From: Streptomyces luomodiensis
GTDB lineage: Bacteria > Actinomycetota > Actinomycetes > Streptomycetales > Streptomycetaceae
Assembly (NCBI RefSeq): GCF_031679605.1
Contig: NZ_CP117522.1
Coordinates: 5,952,001-6,016,000 of the forward strand
Length of the DNA stretch: 64,000 nucleotides
Direction of reading: 5' to 3'
The position numbers and the translations under genes are program-made. The notes beneath the pieces are model-generated. The model was not told the origin of the DNA. It saw only the letters and a list, made by a program, of their open reading frames with translations, and did not search any database. Shown here in pieces: positions 48,839-58,013 of the stretch; position 1 is the first letter of the stretch; each line of letters begins with the position of its first letter.

Positions 48839-50626
48839 TCAGTCCGCCGGGCGGAAGTCCGCTATCGGGTTCTTCAGGGTGCCGATGAGCTGGAGGGCGC
48901 CGGCGGGGTCCTGGAGGTCGACCATCTCGCGGTTGTTGCGGAGCTGGAGGCGGTTGAGGCAGGACAGGGCGAAGTCCTCGGCGAACATGTCGTACTGGGC
49001 GAACTTGTCCGACAGGTGGGGGACGGACCGCTGGTAGGCCCGCACGCAGTCGGCGACCGTCCGCCAGAAGGCGTCCTCCTCCAGCAGACCCTCGCTGACC
49101 AGGATGCCGTTGAGGAAGCGGAGGAAGCAGTCGAAGACGTCGGTGAAGATCGACAGCAGCTTCTTGTCCTCGGGGACGTCCACGCGGATGCGCTCGACGG
49201 CCGGGGGGAGGACCGCGGTGGAGTCCATGACGGCGATCTCCTCGGCGATGTCCTTGAAGATCACGCGCTGGACGGCGCCGTCCTCGATCACCAGGATGAC
49301 GTTCTCGCCGTGCGGCATGAAGACCAGGTCGTAGGCGTAGAAGCTGTGCAGCACCGGGGTGAGGTAGGCGTCCAGGTAGCGGCGCAGCCAGGTGGCCGGG
49401 GTGAGGCCGGATTCCTCGACGAGGGCGCTGACGACGGAGGCGCCGTGGGCGTCGGTGTGCAGGAGGGAGGCCATGGTGGCCAGGCGCTGGCCGGGTTCCA
49501 GGGACGGGACGGGGCTCTCGCGCCACAGGGCGGCGAGCATCTTGCGGTACGGGGAGCCCTTGGCGGTGGCGGCCTCGTACTGGCGGTGGTGGTAGCCGAT
49601 GGCGGCTCGTTCCCGGATGATCGAGAAGCGGGCGGCGCGGAAGACCTCGTCGGAGGCGATCAGGCCGGCCAGCCAGTCGTTGATGGCCGGGGTCGCCTCC
49701 ATGTAGGCGGCGGAGAGGCCGCGCATGAAGCCCATGTTGAGGACCGACAGCGCGGTTTTCACGTAGTGCTTGGACGGGTCGCTGGTGTTGAAGAAGGTAC
49801 GGATCGACTGCTGGGCGAGGTACTCGTCGTCGCCGGGGCCCAGGCACACCAGGTGCTGCCAGGCGACCTCGGCGGCGAAGCTGACCGACAGCTTGTTCCA
49901 CCACTGCCAGGGGTGCACCGGCAGCAGGCGGTAGTCGGCCGGGTCCAGGCCGAGGCCGGTGAGGGTCTCCGTGAAGCGGGCCAGGGTCCGCTCGCTCAGC
50001 TCGGAGTGGATCAGGGTGTCGTAGTCCAGGTCCGCCGAGGAGGTGAAGGTGGCGCGGTCGCGGCGGGCGGCGAGCCAGATGAGCTGGACGGGGCTCGCGG
50101 TCTCGGGGGCGTAGGAGAGGTACTCATGGATGCCGAAGCCGAGGCGGCCGTTGTTGGCGACGAAGCAGGGATGGCCCTCGGTCATCCCGGTTTCGATCTC
50201 CTGGAAGCCGGACTTGGCGAGCTGGGCCGCGCCCACCGGCTCGGCGGCCAGTTTGTAGGCCGCACCGGAGAGGGTGGAACTGATCTCCTCGAGGTAGACG
50301 GGGAGGATGTCCTGGCTGAGGCCGAGCCGCCCGCGCAGTTCGAGGAAGAAGTCCAGTGCGTCCAAGGGGAGTTCGGCGCCGGTGCGGTCGTGGCGGGTGA
50401 TGCTGTCCGCCTCGACCAGCCAGTGGTCCAGGGAGAGCACCTGGGCGGCGAAGCGGTAGGTCACCGCCCCGTCGTCGCTGGTCACGGCGTAGCGGCCGTC
50501 GGGGCCGAGCTCGGGGGCGAGCAGCCGTTCGTGGGTGAACTCGGCGAGGGCCTTGCGGATGAGGAGGCGGCCCGCCCGGTCCCACAGGTCGGGGGTGAGG
50601 TGGGCGACGGCGTCGCGGGGGCTCAT
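48839..50626 (-). CDS. desD: NIS siderophore synthetase DesD (desferrioxamine synthetase)
   Basis: 595 aa IucA/IucC-family synthetase that condenses and cyclises N-hydroxy-N-succinyl-cadaverine units to desferrioxamine, using ATP. Signatures: [92 protein letters not shown] in the C-terminal FhuF-like/ATP region. ATG overlaps the desC stop (ATGA at 50623-50626). Length and the desABCD order make the assignment firm. Which macrocycle (E) or linear form (B) dominates cannot be told. Confidence 0.95.
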   Translation of the reverse strand: MSPRDAVAHLTPDLWDRAGRLLIRKALAEFTHERLLAPELGPDGRYAVTSDDGAVTYRFAAQVLSLDHWLVEADSITRHDRTGAELPLDALDFFLELRGRLGLSQDILPVYLEEISSTLSGAAYKLAAEPVGAAQLAKSGFQEIETGMTEGHPCFVANNGRLGFGIHEYLSYAPETASPVQLIWLAARRDRATFTSSADLDYDTLIHSELSERTLARFTETLTGLGLDPADYRLLPVHPWQWWNKLSVSFAAEVAWQHLVCLGPGDDEYLAQQSIRTFFNTSDPSKHYVKTALSVLNMGFMRGLSAAYMEATPAINDWLAGLIASDEVFRAARFSIIRERAAIGYHHRQYEAATAKGSPYRKMLAALWRESPVPSLEPGQRLATMASLLHTDAHGASVVSALVEESGLTPATWLRRYLDAYLTPVLHSFYAYDLVFMPHGENVILVIEDGAVQRVIFKDIAEEIAVMDSTAVLPPAVERIRVDVPEDKKLLSIFTDVFDCFLRFLNGILVSEGLLEEDAFWRTVADCVRAYQRSVPHLSDKFAQYDMFAEDFALSCLNRLQLRNNREMVDLQDPAGALQLIGTLKNPIADFRPAD

Positions 50627-51387
50627 CGGGTCACTCCTTGGGCGGCGCGGGCGGATCGGGCCGCTTCGGTGGTGCGGGCGGCTTCGGCGGGCTGGGCAGC
50701 GCGGGCGGTGCGGTCGGCTTCGGCGGTGCGGGCCGCTTTGGCGGGCTGGTCGGCTTCGGCGGACTGGGCAGCGTCGGCGGACCGGGCCGCCTCAGCGGAT
50801 CGGGCGGTCGTCCGGGCGGCTTCGGCGGCCAGAGCGGTGCGGGCGGCCTCGAACCGCTCGCGGGTGCAGACGCTGAGGTAGGCGTCTTTCTCCGGTTTGG
50901 CGATCTGCTCGACGATCTCGAAACCGACGGCCGCGTTGAGCGCGTGCACCGCCGTGTTGCGGACGTCGGGCTCCACGACGACGCGCCGGACGGCCGGCTC
51001 GGCGAAGCAGAACTCCATCACGGTGGTGATCACGGCCAGGGTGAAGCCGTGCACCGGGGTGTCGGTCGGCGCGCACAGGAAGTGCATGCCGACGTCGCCC
51101 GGCCGGGGCGGGTAGAGGCCCACGAGTTCCACCTGCGCCGGGTCGTAGCGTTCGGCCAGGAACGCCGGGCGGCCCTCGTGCAGGCCGATGTACGCGTCGT
51201 GGTGCGGATGCTCCGCGATCCTGCGGTACTCGGCGGCGACCTCCGCCTCGTCCGCCTCCTGCATCATCCAGAAGGACGCCTTGGGGTGGGTCACCCAGCG
51301 GTGCAGCAGCCCGGCGTCGGCCGCCGGGTCCAGGGTGCGCAGGGCGAAGGTGCCGAGACGGGCGTCAGTGCGCTCGAAGAGGCTCAT
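50623..51387 (-). CDS. desC: Desferrioxamine acyltransferase DesC with repeat tail
   Basis: 254 aa. A GNAT/IucB-type fold ([119 protein letters not shown]) that acylates N-hydroxycadaverine with succinyl- or acetyl-CoA. Normal DesC ends near residue 190; here ~65 further residues form an Ala/Thr/Arg/Glu repeat (AARTAEA-like). The ATG used is the last of three in tandem duplicates at the desB junction. Overlaps desD by ATGA. Confidence 0.93.
   Translation of the reverse strand: MSLFERTDARLGTFALRTLDPAADAGLLHRWVTHPKASFWMMQEADEAEVAAEYRRIAEHPHHDAYIGLHEGRPAFLAERYDPAQVELVGLYPPRPGDVGMHFLCAPTDTPVHGFTLAVITTVMEFCFAEPAVRRVVVEPDVRNTAVHALNAAVGFEIVEQIAKPEKDAYLSVCTRERFEAARTALAAEAARTTARSAEAARSADAAQSAEADQPAKAARTAEADRTARAAQPAEAARTTEAARSARAAQGVTR
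50626..50835 (-). repeat. Degenerate Ala-rich coding repeat at the end of desC
   Basis: Variable-length short units around GCGGCTTCGGC / GCCCGCACC, encoding AARTAEA, AARSADA, AQSAEAD, QPAKAAR and similar. Unlike the clean 33-bp and 21-bp arrays elsewhere in the window, this one is eroded but still open. Confidence 0.7.
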
Positions 51388-51452
51388 GACACGGTCCCTT
51401 CGTGTGCGAAGAGGCTCATGACACGGTCCCTTCGGGGTGCGAAACGGCTCAT
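51384..51452 (-). CDS. 22-codon mini-ORF coupling desB to desC
   Basis: ATG at 51452 overlaps the desB stop (ATGA) and its own TGA (51384-51386) overlaps the desC start (ATGA at 51387), encoding [11 protein letters not shown] + [11 protein letters not shown]. It arose by 33-bp and 32-bp tandem duplication of the desB end/desC start junction: each copy has GGGACCGTGTCATGAGCC. Whether a peptide accumulates is unknown, but the overlap at both ends would pass ribosomes from desB to desC. Confidence 0.55.
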   Translation of the reverse strand: MSRFAPRRDRVMSLFAHEGTVS

Positions 51453-52756
51453 GACACGGTCCCTTCCGGTGCGCCGAACTCCTGGAAGGCGATGGACTTC
51501 TCCACCGGATAGTGCTCACGCCCCAGGAGCTCGCGGATGATCCATGAGTTGCGGTACGGGCCCATGCCCAGGTCCGGGGAGGTCAGGCTGTGGGCATGGG
51601 TGGCGCCGTTCTGGAGGAAGATGCCGCGTCCGGTGATGTCGATGCTGTAGTTGCGGGCGACGTCGAAGCGGCCGTGGCGGTCCCAGCGGATGCGGTCGCG
51701 TACGGGGTCCAGGAATGCGGGCACCTGGTAGCGGTAGCCGGTGGCCAGGACGAGTCCCTGAGTGGTGAGCGAGAAGTCCCGCTCCTGCTCGGCGTGGTGC
51801 AGTCCCAGGGTGTACGTGCCGGTGGACGCGTCGTACGAGGCGTCGGTGAGCGCGGTGTTGGTCAGCAGCCGGGTGGGCACCGGGCCGCTCACGCTCTTCT
51901 GGTAGAGCAGGTCGAAGATGCCGTTGATGAGGTCGGCGTCGATCCCCTTGAACAGGCCCTTCTGCTCACCTTCCAGCCGGTAGCGGGTGTCCTCGGGAAG
52001 CGCGTGGAAGTAGTCCACGTACTCGGGCGAGGTCATCTCCAGGGTGAGTTTGGTGTACTCCAGCGGGAAGAAGCGCGGCGAGCGGGTCACCCAGTTCAGC
52101 CGGTAGCCGTGGATGTCGATCTCGGCGAGCAGGTCCTGGTAGATCTCGGCCGCGCTCTGGCCGCTGCCGACGATGGTGATGGACTCCTTGGCCTGGAGCG
52201 CCTCCTTGCTCTCCAGGTACTGCGCGTTGTGCAGCAGATCGCCGCCCAGGCCCCGGCACACCTCGGGGAGGTACGGCGGGGTGCCGGTGCCCAGCACCAG
52301 GTGGCGGGCGCGGTGCGTGGTGGTCTCGCCGGTGGCGGAGCGCAGGGCGCGCACCGTGTAGAGGCCGTCGGCCTCGTCGTAACGGACGCCGGTCACCTCG
52401 TGGCCGAAGCGGACGGAGGAGAGCTTCCCGGCGGCCCAGCGGCAGTAGTCGTTGTACTCGGCGCGCAGCGGATAGAAGATCTCGCGGATGTAGAAGGAGT
52501 ACAGCCGCCCGGATTCCTTGAGGTAGTTGAGGAAGGAGTACGGGGAGGTGGGGTCGGCCAGGGTCACCAGGTCGGCCATGAACGGGGTCTGGAGGGTGAC
52601 GCCGTCCAGCAGCATGCCCGGATGCCAGTCGAAGTCCGGCTTGCTCTCCAGGAACAGTCCGTCGAGTTCGTCGATCGGCTCGATGAGGCAGGCCAGGCCC
52701 AGGTTGTAGGGGCCGAGCCCGACCGCGATGACGTCATGGGTGTGCGGGGTGGGCAC
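51449..52756 (-). CDS. desB: Cadaverine N-monooxygenase DesB
   Basis: 435 aa FAD/NADPH N-hydroxylase: [21 protein letters not shown] (FAD), [74 protein letters not shown] (NADPH), [18 protein letters not shown]. It hydroxylates cadaverine made by DesA. GTG 52756 follows CCGGAG; the longer ORF to 53509 is antisense overlap with desA. Starts 26 bp after desA. C-terminal EGTVS is duplicated downstream. Confidence 0.94.
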   Translation of the reverse strand: MPTPHTHDVIAVGLGPYNLGLACLIEPIDELDGLFLESKPDFDWHPGMLLDGVTLQTPFMADLVTLADPTSPYSFLNYLKESGRLYSFYIREIFYPLRAEYNDYCRWAAGKLSSVRFGHEVTGVRYDEADGLYTVRALRSATGETTTHRARHLVLGTGTPPYLPEVCRGLGGDLLHNAQYLESKEALQAKESITIVGSGQSAAEIYQDLLAEIDIHGYRLNWVTRSPRFFPLEYTKLTLEMTSPEYVDYFHALPEDTRYRLEGEQKGLFKGIDADLINGIFDLLYQKSVSGPVPTRLLTNTALTDASYDASTGTYTLGLHHAEQERDFSLTTQGLVLATGYRYQVPAFLDPVRDRIRWDRHGRFDVARNYSIDITGRGIFLQNGATHAHSLTSPDLGMGPYRNSWIIRELLGREHYPVEKSIAFQEFGAPEGTVS

Positions 52757-52782
52757 GAGGGTCTCCGGCGGGGTGAAGGCGC

Positions 52783-54369
52783 TCAGCTGGCGCGCGAGTG
52801 GCGGGGGCGGCTGAGCTCGGGCTCGATGTGCAGGGCCAGGTACTGACCCGCGTGCTCGGCGAGGAGATCGAGGACGTGACGGATGTCGCTGACCGAGGTC
52901 TCCGGGTTGAGCAGGGTGAATTTCAGATGGTGACGGCCGTCGACGACCGTTCCGGCGACGACCGCCGCACCGGAGGCGGCCAGCGCCTCGCGGGCGTGCA
53001 GATTGGCGCGGTCGACGAGGTCCGGGTCGCAGGGCCCGTCGGACGGCGGGACGTAGCGGAAGACGAGCGTGGACAGCTGGGGCTGGGTGACGACCTCGTA
53101 GCGCGGATCGGTGTCCAGCAGCGCCCATGCCTCGGCGGCCCGGTCCACCACCTCGTCGAAGAGCGCCCCGACGGCGTCCGCGCCCATGATCCGCAGCGTC
53201 AGCCACAGCTTGAGCGCGTCGAAGCGGCGGGTGGTCTGGATGGACTTGTCGACCTGGTTGGGGATGAGGTTCCGGACGCTGCGCTCGGGGTTGAGGTAGT
53301 CGGCGTGGTACGTGGCGTGGCTGAGCGTGGCGCGGTCGCGGACCAGGACGGCGCTGGAGCTGACCGGCTGGAAGAAGGACTTGTGGTAGTCCACGGTCAC
53401 CGAGTCGGCGCGCTCGATGCCGTCGAGCAGCCCGCGGCGGGTCGGGGAGACCAGCAGCCCGCAGCCGTACGCGGCGTCCACGTGCAGCCAGGCACCGTGC
53501 CGGGCGCACAGCTCGGCGATCTCGGGCAGCGGGTCGATGGAGCCGAAGTCGGTGGTGCCGGCGGTGGCCACCACGGCCATGACGATCAGGCCCTCGCGAC
53601 GGCAGCGGTCCAGCTCATGGGCGAGGGCGACGGTCCGCATCCGGCGGTCCTGGTCGCAGGGGACCGGGATGACGGCCTCGTAGCCGAGCCCCAGGATGGC
53701 GGCGGCCTTCTGGATGGAGAAGTGGCTGGCCTGGGAGGTGAGGATGCGCAGCCGCGGCAGGATCGCGGATTTGGCGATCGTCCGGCCGGCCGCGGTGGCC
53801 TCCTTCTCCACCAGCGTGCACGCCTCGTCGCGGGCGAGCAGCATGGCCTGGAGATTGGACTGGGTGCCACCGCTGGTGAAGATGCCGTCCGCGGCCTCGC
53901 CGAGCCCGATCCGCTCGGCGGTCCAGTCGATCAGCCGGCGCTCGATCAGGGTGCCGCCGGCGCTCTGGTCCCAGGTGTCCAGGGAGGAGTTGACGGCGGA
54001 CAGGACCGCCTCGCCCAGCAGCGCGGGGATCACCACGGGGCAGTTGAGGTGGGCGAGATAGCGCGGATGGTGGAAGTAGACGGCGTCCTTGAGGTAGACG
54101 CTCTCCAGCTCCCTCAGCGCGGCGTCCGGATCGCCCAGCGGCCGGTCCAGGTCGATAGCGGAGATCTCGGGGGCCAGCTCGGCGGGGGTGATACCGGTGA
54201 AGGGGCGCTCGACTCGGGCGACGGTGGAGGCCACCAGGCCGACGCCGTCGGTCACGGAGCGCCGATAACGCTCCGCCGTACGGTCGTTGAAGAGGTGGGC
54301 CCTGCCATCCGCCGCCCCGGGTATCGGCTCCGGCGACGGGTCCTCAGCGGTCTGCGCGAGGAAACTCAC
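52783..54369 (-). CDS. desA: L-lysine decarboxylase DesA
   Basis: 528 aa PLP group II decarboxylase, making cadaverine from lysine as the first step of desferrioxamine synthesis. [19 protein letters not shown] near the start, [56 protein letters not shown] and [22 protein letters not shown] with the Schiff-base Lys (YHK) identify it. GTG 54369 follows AGAAGGGA. The N terminus is ~20 residues longer than I expect of DesA. No iron box is visible in the 246-bp gap upstream. Confidence 0.94.
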   Translation of the reverse strand: MSFLAQTAEDPSPEPIPGAADGRAHLFNDRTAERYRRSVTDGVGLVASTVARVERPFTGITPAELAPEISAIDLDRPLGDPDAALRELESVYLKDAVYFHHPRYLAHLNCPVVIPALLGEAVLSAVNSSLDTWDQSAGGTLIERRLIDWTAERIGLGEAADGIFTSGGTQSNLQAMLLARDEACTLVEKEATAAGRTIAKSAILPRLRILTSQASHFSIQKAAAILGLGYEAVIPVPCDQDRRMRTVALAHELDRCRREGLIVMAVVATAGTTDFGSIDPLPEIAELCARHGAWLHVDAAYGCGLLVSPTRRGLLDGIERADSVTVDYHKSFFQPVSSSAVLVRDRATLSHATYHADYLNPERSVRNLIPNQVDKSIQTTRRFDALKLWLTLRIMGADAVGALFDEVVDRAAEAWALLDTDPRYEVVTQPQLSTLVFRYVPPSDGPCDPDLVDRANLHAREALAASGAAVVAGTVVDGRHHLKFTLLNPETSVSDIRHVLDLLAEHAGQYLALHIEPELSRPRHSRAS

Positions 54370-54615
54370 GGTCTGTCCCTTCTGGAAATGTGCATGCGGG
54401 CGGGCGGCTTCGCGGGCATGCGGCTGGTGGGGGAGAGGGGGTGGTCAAGCGGCTGACGGCCTGGTGGCGTGCGGCGACGCTGGACGCGGCGGCGGGGCGC
54501 GCGGGGGCACGCGGGGGCGCCACCCGAGCGGTCGGCCGCCCGTCGTCCAGTCGTCGGTGTCGTCAGGGGAGGAAAGGGAGAGGGAGAGAGAAGGGAGGAA
54601 GGAGGGGCGCGGGGA
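54370..54615. other. desF-desA gap with polypurine tract
   Basis: 246 bp within an otherwise tight operon. 54556-54605 is an almost pure A/G run on the plus strand. I see no copy of the TTAGGTTAG iron box here, and no ORF. Confidence 0.55.
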
Positions 54616-55512
54616 TCAGTCTTCGGCCTTCGGGCGGGCGCCCGATACGGCTTCCTCGACAAGCTGTTCCTCACAGGCGCCCAGGCGCCAGTAGCCGGTG
54701 AAGGTCACGGCCTTGCGGTCGAAGCCGCGTTCGCGCACCAGATGGCGGCGCATCTCCTTGACGGTTCCGGCCTCGCCCGCGATCCAGGCGTACGGCGTGC
54801 CGGAGGGCAGTCCGGTGGCGCGTACGGCGTCCACGAGCGGGGCGGAACGCGGGGTGCCGGGGCTGACGGTGTTCCGGACCAGCCAGGTGATCTCGGCGTT
54901 CGCCGCGGTGCGCAGCTCCTGGATGTCCTGGGCGTGCTGGACCTCGAGCCACACCTTGGCGGGCAGGCCGGCCGGCAGCCATTCGAGGATGCCCGCGATG
55001 GCGGGCAGCGCGGTCTCGTCGCCGCTGATCAGCACCCAGTCGGTGCCGGGCGGTGGCCGGAAGTCGATGCCGCCGTTGTCCTCCACGACCGGGCCCAGCA
55101 GGGTGACGCGGTCGCCGGCCTCGGCGCGCGCGGCCCAGCGGGCGGCCGGGCCGCCGTCGTGGTGCAGCGCGAAGTCCACGTCGATCTCGTCCGGGTCGCG
55201 GCGCTGCCCGCGCACGGTGTACGAGCGCATGATGCCGCGTACGGCCGGGTCCATCGCCCGCCAGACGGGGAACCAGCTCTCCCCGGCCTCGACCGGCACC
55301 ACCGGGGCGGTCTGGCCCGGGTGCGGCAGGAAGAGTTTGATGCGCTGGTCGCGGCCTCCGCTGACGAAGTCCTTGAGACAGCCGCCGCCGAAGGTGATCC
55401 GCGCCATGGACGGCCCGAGCGAGCGGGTGCGTACGACCCGCGCGTCGAAGAAGCGGTACGGAACGGCGGTGGTGGGCGTGGTGGTGGGGGCTGCGATGGT
55501 GGCGGTGGTCAT
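54616..55512 (-). CDS. desF: Siderophore-interacting protein, ferric-siderophore reductase
   Basis: 298 aa SIP/ViuB-type flavoprotein: PYRFFDARVVRTRSLGPSMARITFGG, RIKLFLPHPGQ, IMRSYTVRGQRRDPDEIDVDFALHHDGGPAARWAARAEAGDRVTLLGP (FAD region), DWVLISGDETALPAIAGILEWLP and YAWIAGEAGTVKEMRRHLVRERGFDRKAVTFTGYWRLG (NAD(P)H region and C-terminal signature). It releases iron in the cytoplasm by reducing ferrioxamine. Position between desE and desA matches desEFABCD of S. coelicolor. Confidence 0.9.
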   Translation of the reverse strand: MTTATIAAPTTTPTTAVPYRFFDARVVRTRSLGPSMARITFGGGCLKDFVSGGRDQRIKLFLPHPGQTAPVVPVEAGESWFPVWRAMDPAVRGIMRSYTVRGQRRDPDEIDVDFALHHDGGPAARWAARAEAGDRVTLLGPVVEDNGGIDFRPPPGTDWVLISGDETALPAIAGILEWLPAGLPAKVWLEVQHAQDIQELRTAANAEITWLVRNTVSPGTPRSAPLVDAVRATGLPSGTPYAWIAGEAGTVKEMRRHLVRERGFDRKAVTFTGYWRLGACEEQLVEEAVSGARPKAED

Positions 55513-55574
55513 GGGAGGAGGGTCTTCCCTTCGCTTGCCGTGGGGAGGCCGGGTCAGCGTGGTCGACTGACCGT

Positions 55575-56600
55575 TCAGCTGACCTTCTTGGCGTCCTGGA
55601 TGGCCTTGGTGAGGGACTCGACGAGGGGGGCGGCACCGGCGTACGAGAAGCGCGGCTCGCTGCTCCAGGGGGTGATCTGGTCGGCCTTGACCGCCGGGAG
55701 CTTGGACCAGGTCGGTTTGGCGGTCAGGTCCTTGGGCTGGAGGGTCGCCGTACGGTTGTCGAGGAAGAGCACATCGGCGTCGTACTTGTCGGCGTTCTCC
55801 CAGCTGAGGCTCTCGAAGTAGCCGCCCTTGTCGGTGTTGTCGGGGACGACGAAGTCGACGCCCAGCTCGCTGAAGTAGATCAGGTCGGTGTTGATCTTCG
55901 GGTCGGAGACGTAGAAGAGGTCGGCGCTGGCGGAGCAGGCCATGACCTTGATCTTGTGCGACTTGACGGTTTTGCGCAGCGTCTCCGCCGCCTTCTCGAA
56001 CCGTGCCTTGGCGGCGGTGACCTTCTTGGCCTTCGGGTCGGCGCCGAGCGCCTCGGCCAGTTCGGCGTAGCGCTTGATGGGCTCGAGCATGGAGATCCGG
56101 CCGGTTTTGATGGCGAGGCTGGGGGCCAGCTGGAGGATCTTCTCCTTGCTGTCGTCCGGGAGGTAGAAGAGCGCACCCGGGTCGTACATGTTGGTGATCA
56201 GCAGATCGGGGTTGAGCGAGGCGTACTTCTCGACGTTGAACTGGCCCCAGGTGTTGCCGAGGGAGGTCGCCTGGTCGACGGGGAAGTCGCCCGCCTGGAC
56301 GTCCGGCTTGCCGTTCTTCAGCGTGGTCGGCCCGAAGACGCCGGTGATCTGCTTCTCGACGCCGAAGTCGTAGAGGGCGGCCGCCGCGCCGATGTAGGCG
56401 ACGATGTGCTGGGGGCGGCCGTCGAGGCTGATCTTCTTCTTGCGGTCATCGGTGAAGGACCAGGAGCCGCCGCCGTCATCGCTCCCGGAGCCCGAGCCCT
56501 TGTCGTCGCCGCAGGCGGTGAGCAGGGCTCCGAGTCCGATGGCACCCCCCGCGGTGAGCAGACCGCGGCGGGAGAGGGGGAGGGCTCTGGCCTGGCGCAT
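55575..56600 (-). CDS. desE: Ferrioxamine-binding lipoprotein DesE (ABC substrate-binding protein)
   Basis: 341 aa from ATG 56600. The signal RQARALPLSRRGLLTAGGAIGLGALLTACGDD has an SRRGLL Tat-type motif and lipobox LTAC, so it is a Tat-exported lipoprotein. Periplasmic-binding fold of the FepB/FhuD type: RPQHIVAYIGAAAALYDFGVEKQITGVFGP, LNPDLLITNMYDPGALFYLP, ELGVDFVVPDNTDKGGYFESLSWENADKYDADVLFLDN. Captures ferric desferrioxamine for import. The permease genes are not in this window. First gene of the des operon, downstream of the iron box. Confidence 0.92.
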   Translation of the reverse strand: MRQARALPLSRRGLLTAGGAIGLGALLTACGDDKGSGSGSDDGGGSWSFTDDRKKKISLDGRPQHIVAYIGAAAALYDFGVEKQITGVFGPTTLKNGKPDVQAGDFPVDQATSLGNTWGQFNVEKYASLNPDLLITNMYDPGALFYLPDDSKEKILQLAPSLAIKTGRISMLEPIKRYAELAEALGADPKAKKVTAAKARFEKAAETLRKTVKSHKIKVMACSASADLFYVSDPKINTDLIYFSELGVDFVVPDNTDKGGYFESLSWENADKYDADVLFLDNRTATLQPKDLTAKPTWSKLPAVKADQITPWSSEPRFSYAGAAPLVESLTKAIQDAKKVS

Positions 56601-56660
56601 GAAGGTGCTCTCTCTCGATGCATACGGGGGCATGGCCACGGGACGGCGACCCGAGGACGT

Positions 56661-56680
56661 AGTTAGGTTAGCCTAACCAA
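56661..56680. promoter_or_regulatory. Iron box (DmdR/DtxR-type operator) upstream of desE
   Basis: TTAGGTTAGCCTAACC at 56663-56678 is a near-perfect palindrome matching the Streptomyces iron-box consensus TTAGGTTAGGCTAACCTAA. It lies 63 bp upstream of desE, so iron-loaded DmdR1 should repress the operon. It is the only such box I see in the locus. Confidence 0.88.
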
Positions 56681-56755
56681 CCCGTTTGTCCAGGGGGCGG
56701 GGGCGTTCCGAACCTCACATCGAGAAGTTCACGCGGTGGTTCAGCGCGGATTCAC

Positions 56756-56830
56756 AGGCCCAACACACATAGGCCCAACACACATAGGCCCAACACGCAT
56801 AGGCCCAACGCTCATAGGTCCAGCACCAGT
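56756..56830 (-). repeat. 15-bp tandem repeat running past the reductase stop codon
   Basis: Four units of AGGCCCAACACACAT (variants at two positions) abut a diverged fifth that contains the last codons and TGA of the reductase gene. On the coding strand the units continue the reading frame after the stop (ALGLC VLGLC VLGLC VLGL, then a second TGA). Confidence 0.85.
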
Positions 56831-57783
56831 CGGGAGCCGCGGCAGCGGGAGACGCAGATCATCATCGTCTCGCCCGTAGCGCGTTCCTCATCGGTGAGCA
56901 CCGAGTCCCGGTGGTCCACCTCCCCTTCGACGACATCGGTCTCACAGGTTCCACACGTGCCCTCCTCGCAGGAGTACAAAACCGGCACCCCCGCCGCCTC
57001 GACCGTGCGCAGCACGCTGCGCTCCGGCTGCACGGTGAGGGTCAGTCCGGAGCGGGTGAGCACCAACTCGAACGCGCCGCCCGCCGGTTCGGTCTCCGCG
57101 TCGGTACGGGGGGAGGGCTGGAAGCGCTCGGTGCGCAGGGCGCCGTCCGGCCAGTCGCGGCACGCCTCCTCGGCGGCCTGGAGCAGCGGTTCGGGACCGC
57201 AGCAGTAGACGAGGGTGCCGGGGCCGGACCGGGCGGTGAGATACGGCGCGAGGTCCAGCAGCCCCTCCTCGTCCTGCGGCACCAGGCGCACCTTGTCGCC
57301 GTGGCGGGCGGCGAGCTGGTCCGCGAAGGCCATCGAGGCGCGGGTGCGCCCGCCGTACAGCAGCGTCCAGTCGGCGCCCGCGGCCTCGGCGGCGGCCGTC
57401 ATGGGGAGCAGCGGCGTGATCCCGATGCCGCCCGCGATGAACAGATAGCGGGCCGCCGGACGCAGCGCGAAGTGGTTGCGCGGCCCGCGCACCCGCACCT
57501 CGGTCCCCTCGGCGAGGGTGTCGTGCACCCGGGCGGAGCCGCCGCGCCCGGCGGGTGCGCGGAGCACCGCGATCCGCCAGGAGGCGCGGTCGGCTGGGTC
57601 GCCGCACAGCGAGTACTGCCGGGTCAGGCCCGTGTCGAGGATGAGGTCGAGATGGGCGCCGGGCTCCCAGGCGGGGAGTTCACGGCCCGTCGGATGGCGC
57701 AGCGTGAGCGCCACCACGTCCGACGCCACCTCGTCCCTACGGGCCACCACCAGGGTGTCCGCGTATTCGCCGCCGGGCTTCAT
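56812..57783 (-). CDS. Phthalate/vanillate-type oxygenase reductase (FMN, NAD, 2Fe-2S)
   Basis: 323 aa class IA ring-hydroxylating-oxygenase reductase, VanB-like. N-terminal flavin domain (LTRQYSLCGDPADRASWRIAVLRAPAGRGGSARVHD), NAD domain (LFIAGGIGITPLLPMTAAAEAAGADWTLLYGGRTRASMAF; VYCCGPEPLLQAAEEA) and C-terminal plant-type ferredoxin (YSCEEGTCGTCETDVVEGEVDHRDSVLTDEE...MICVSRCRGSRLVLDL) with the four Cys ligands. Passes electrons from NADH to the Rieske oxygenase encoded upstream. ATG overlaps the preceding small gene by ATGA. Confidence 0.88.
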   Translation of the reverse strand: MKPGGEYADTLVVARRDEVASDVVALTLRHPTGRELPAWEPGAHLDLILDTGLTRQYSLCGDPADRASWRIAVLRAPAGRGGSARVHDTLAEGTEVRVRGPRNHFALRPAARYLFIAGGIGITPLLPMTAAAEAAGADWTLLYGGRTRASMAFADQLAARHGDKVRLVPQDEEGLLDLAPYLTARSGPGTLVYCCGPEPLLQAAEEACRDWPDGALRTERFQPSPRTDAETEPAGGAFELVLTRSGLTLTVQPERSVLRTVEAAGVPVLYSCEEGTCGTCETDVVEGEVDHRDSVLTDEERATGETMMICVSRCRGSRLVLDL

Positions 57784-58013
57784 GGCGTCCTTCCCTTCTC
57801 GTCGTGGCTGGTGGAGTCGTGGCCGGTGGGGTGGTGGCTGGTGGGGTGGTGACCGGTGGAGTCGTGGCCGGTGGGGTGGGCGAGCATCCAGCCCCACAGT
57901 TCGACCGGGTCCTCGGCGGTGCGCTCGGCGCCGCAGTGGCAGATCCCGTGCAGCACATCGGTGCCGGGCAGCCAGTCGATCCGGTACACCTCGGCCGTGG
58001 GCGCGCCGGTCAT
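57780..58013 (-). CDS. Small Rieske-operon protein with His-rich repeat tail
   Basis: 77 aa wedged between oxygenase and reductase genes with ATGA overlaps at both ends. The first ~45 residues (MTGAPTAEVYRIDWLPGTDV, HGICHCGAERTAEDPVELWG, WMLAHPTGH) look conserved, with a CHC motif. The tail repeats HPTGHDSTGHHPTSHHPTGH, a His-rich low-complexity stretch encoded by repeated ~24-bp units. Possibly an accessory or metal-related protein for the oxygenase. Confidence 0.65.
   Translation of the reverse strand: MTGAPTAEVYRIDWLPGTDVLHGICHCGAERTAEDPVELWGWMLAHPTGHDSTGHHPTSHHPTGHDSTSHDEKGRTP

Noticed and set aside
54556..54605. Polypurine tract as a triplex or regulatory element
   Set aside because: Only composition supports it; recorded under the des gap rather than claimed as an element.
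56756..56830. CRISPR-like short repeat array
   Set aside because: Units are contiguous 15-mers without spacers and continue the gene's reading frame; no cas genes.
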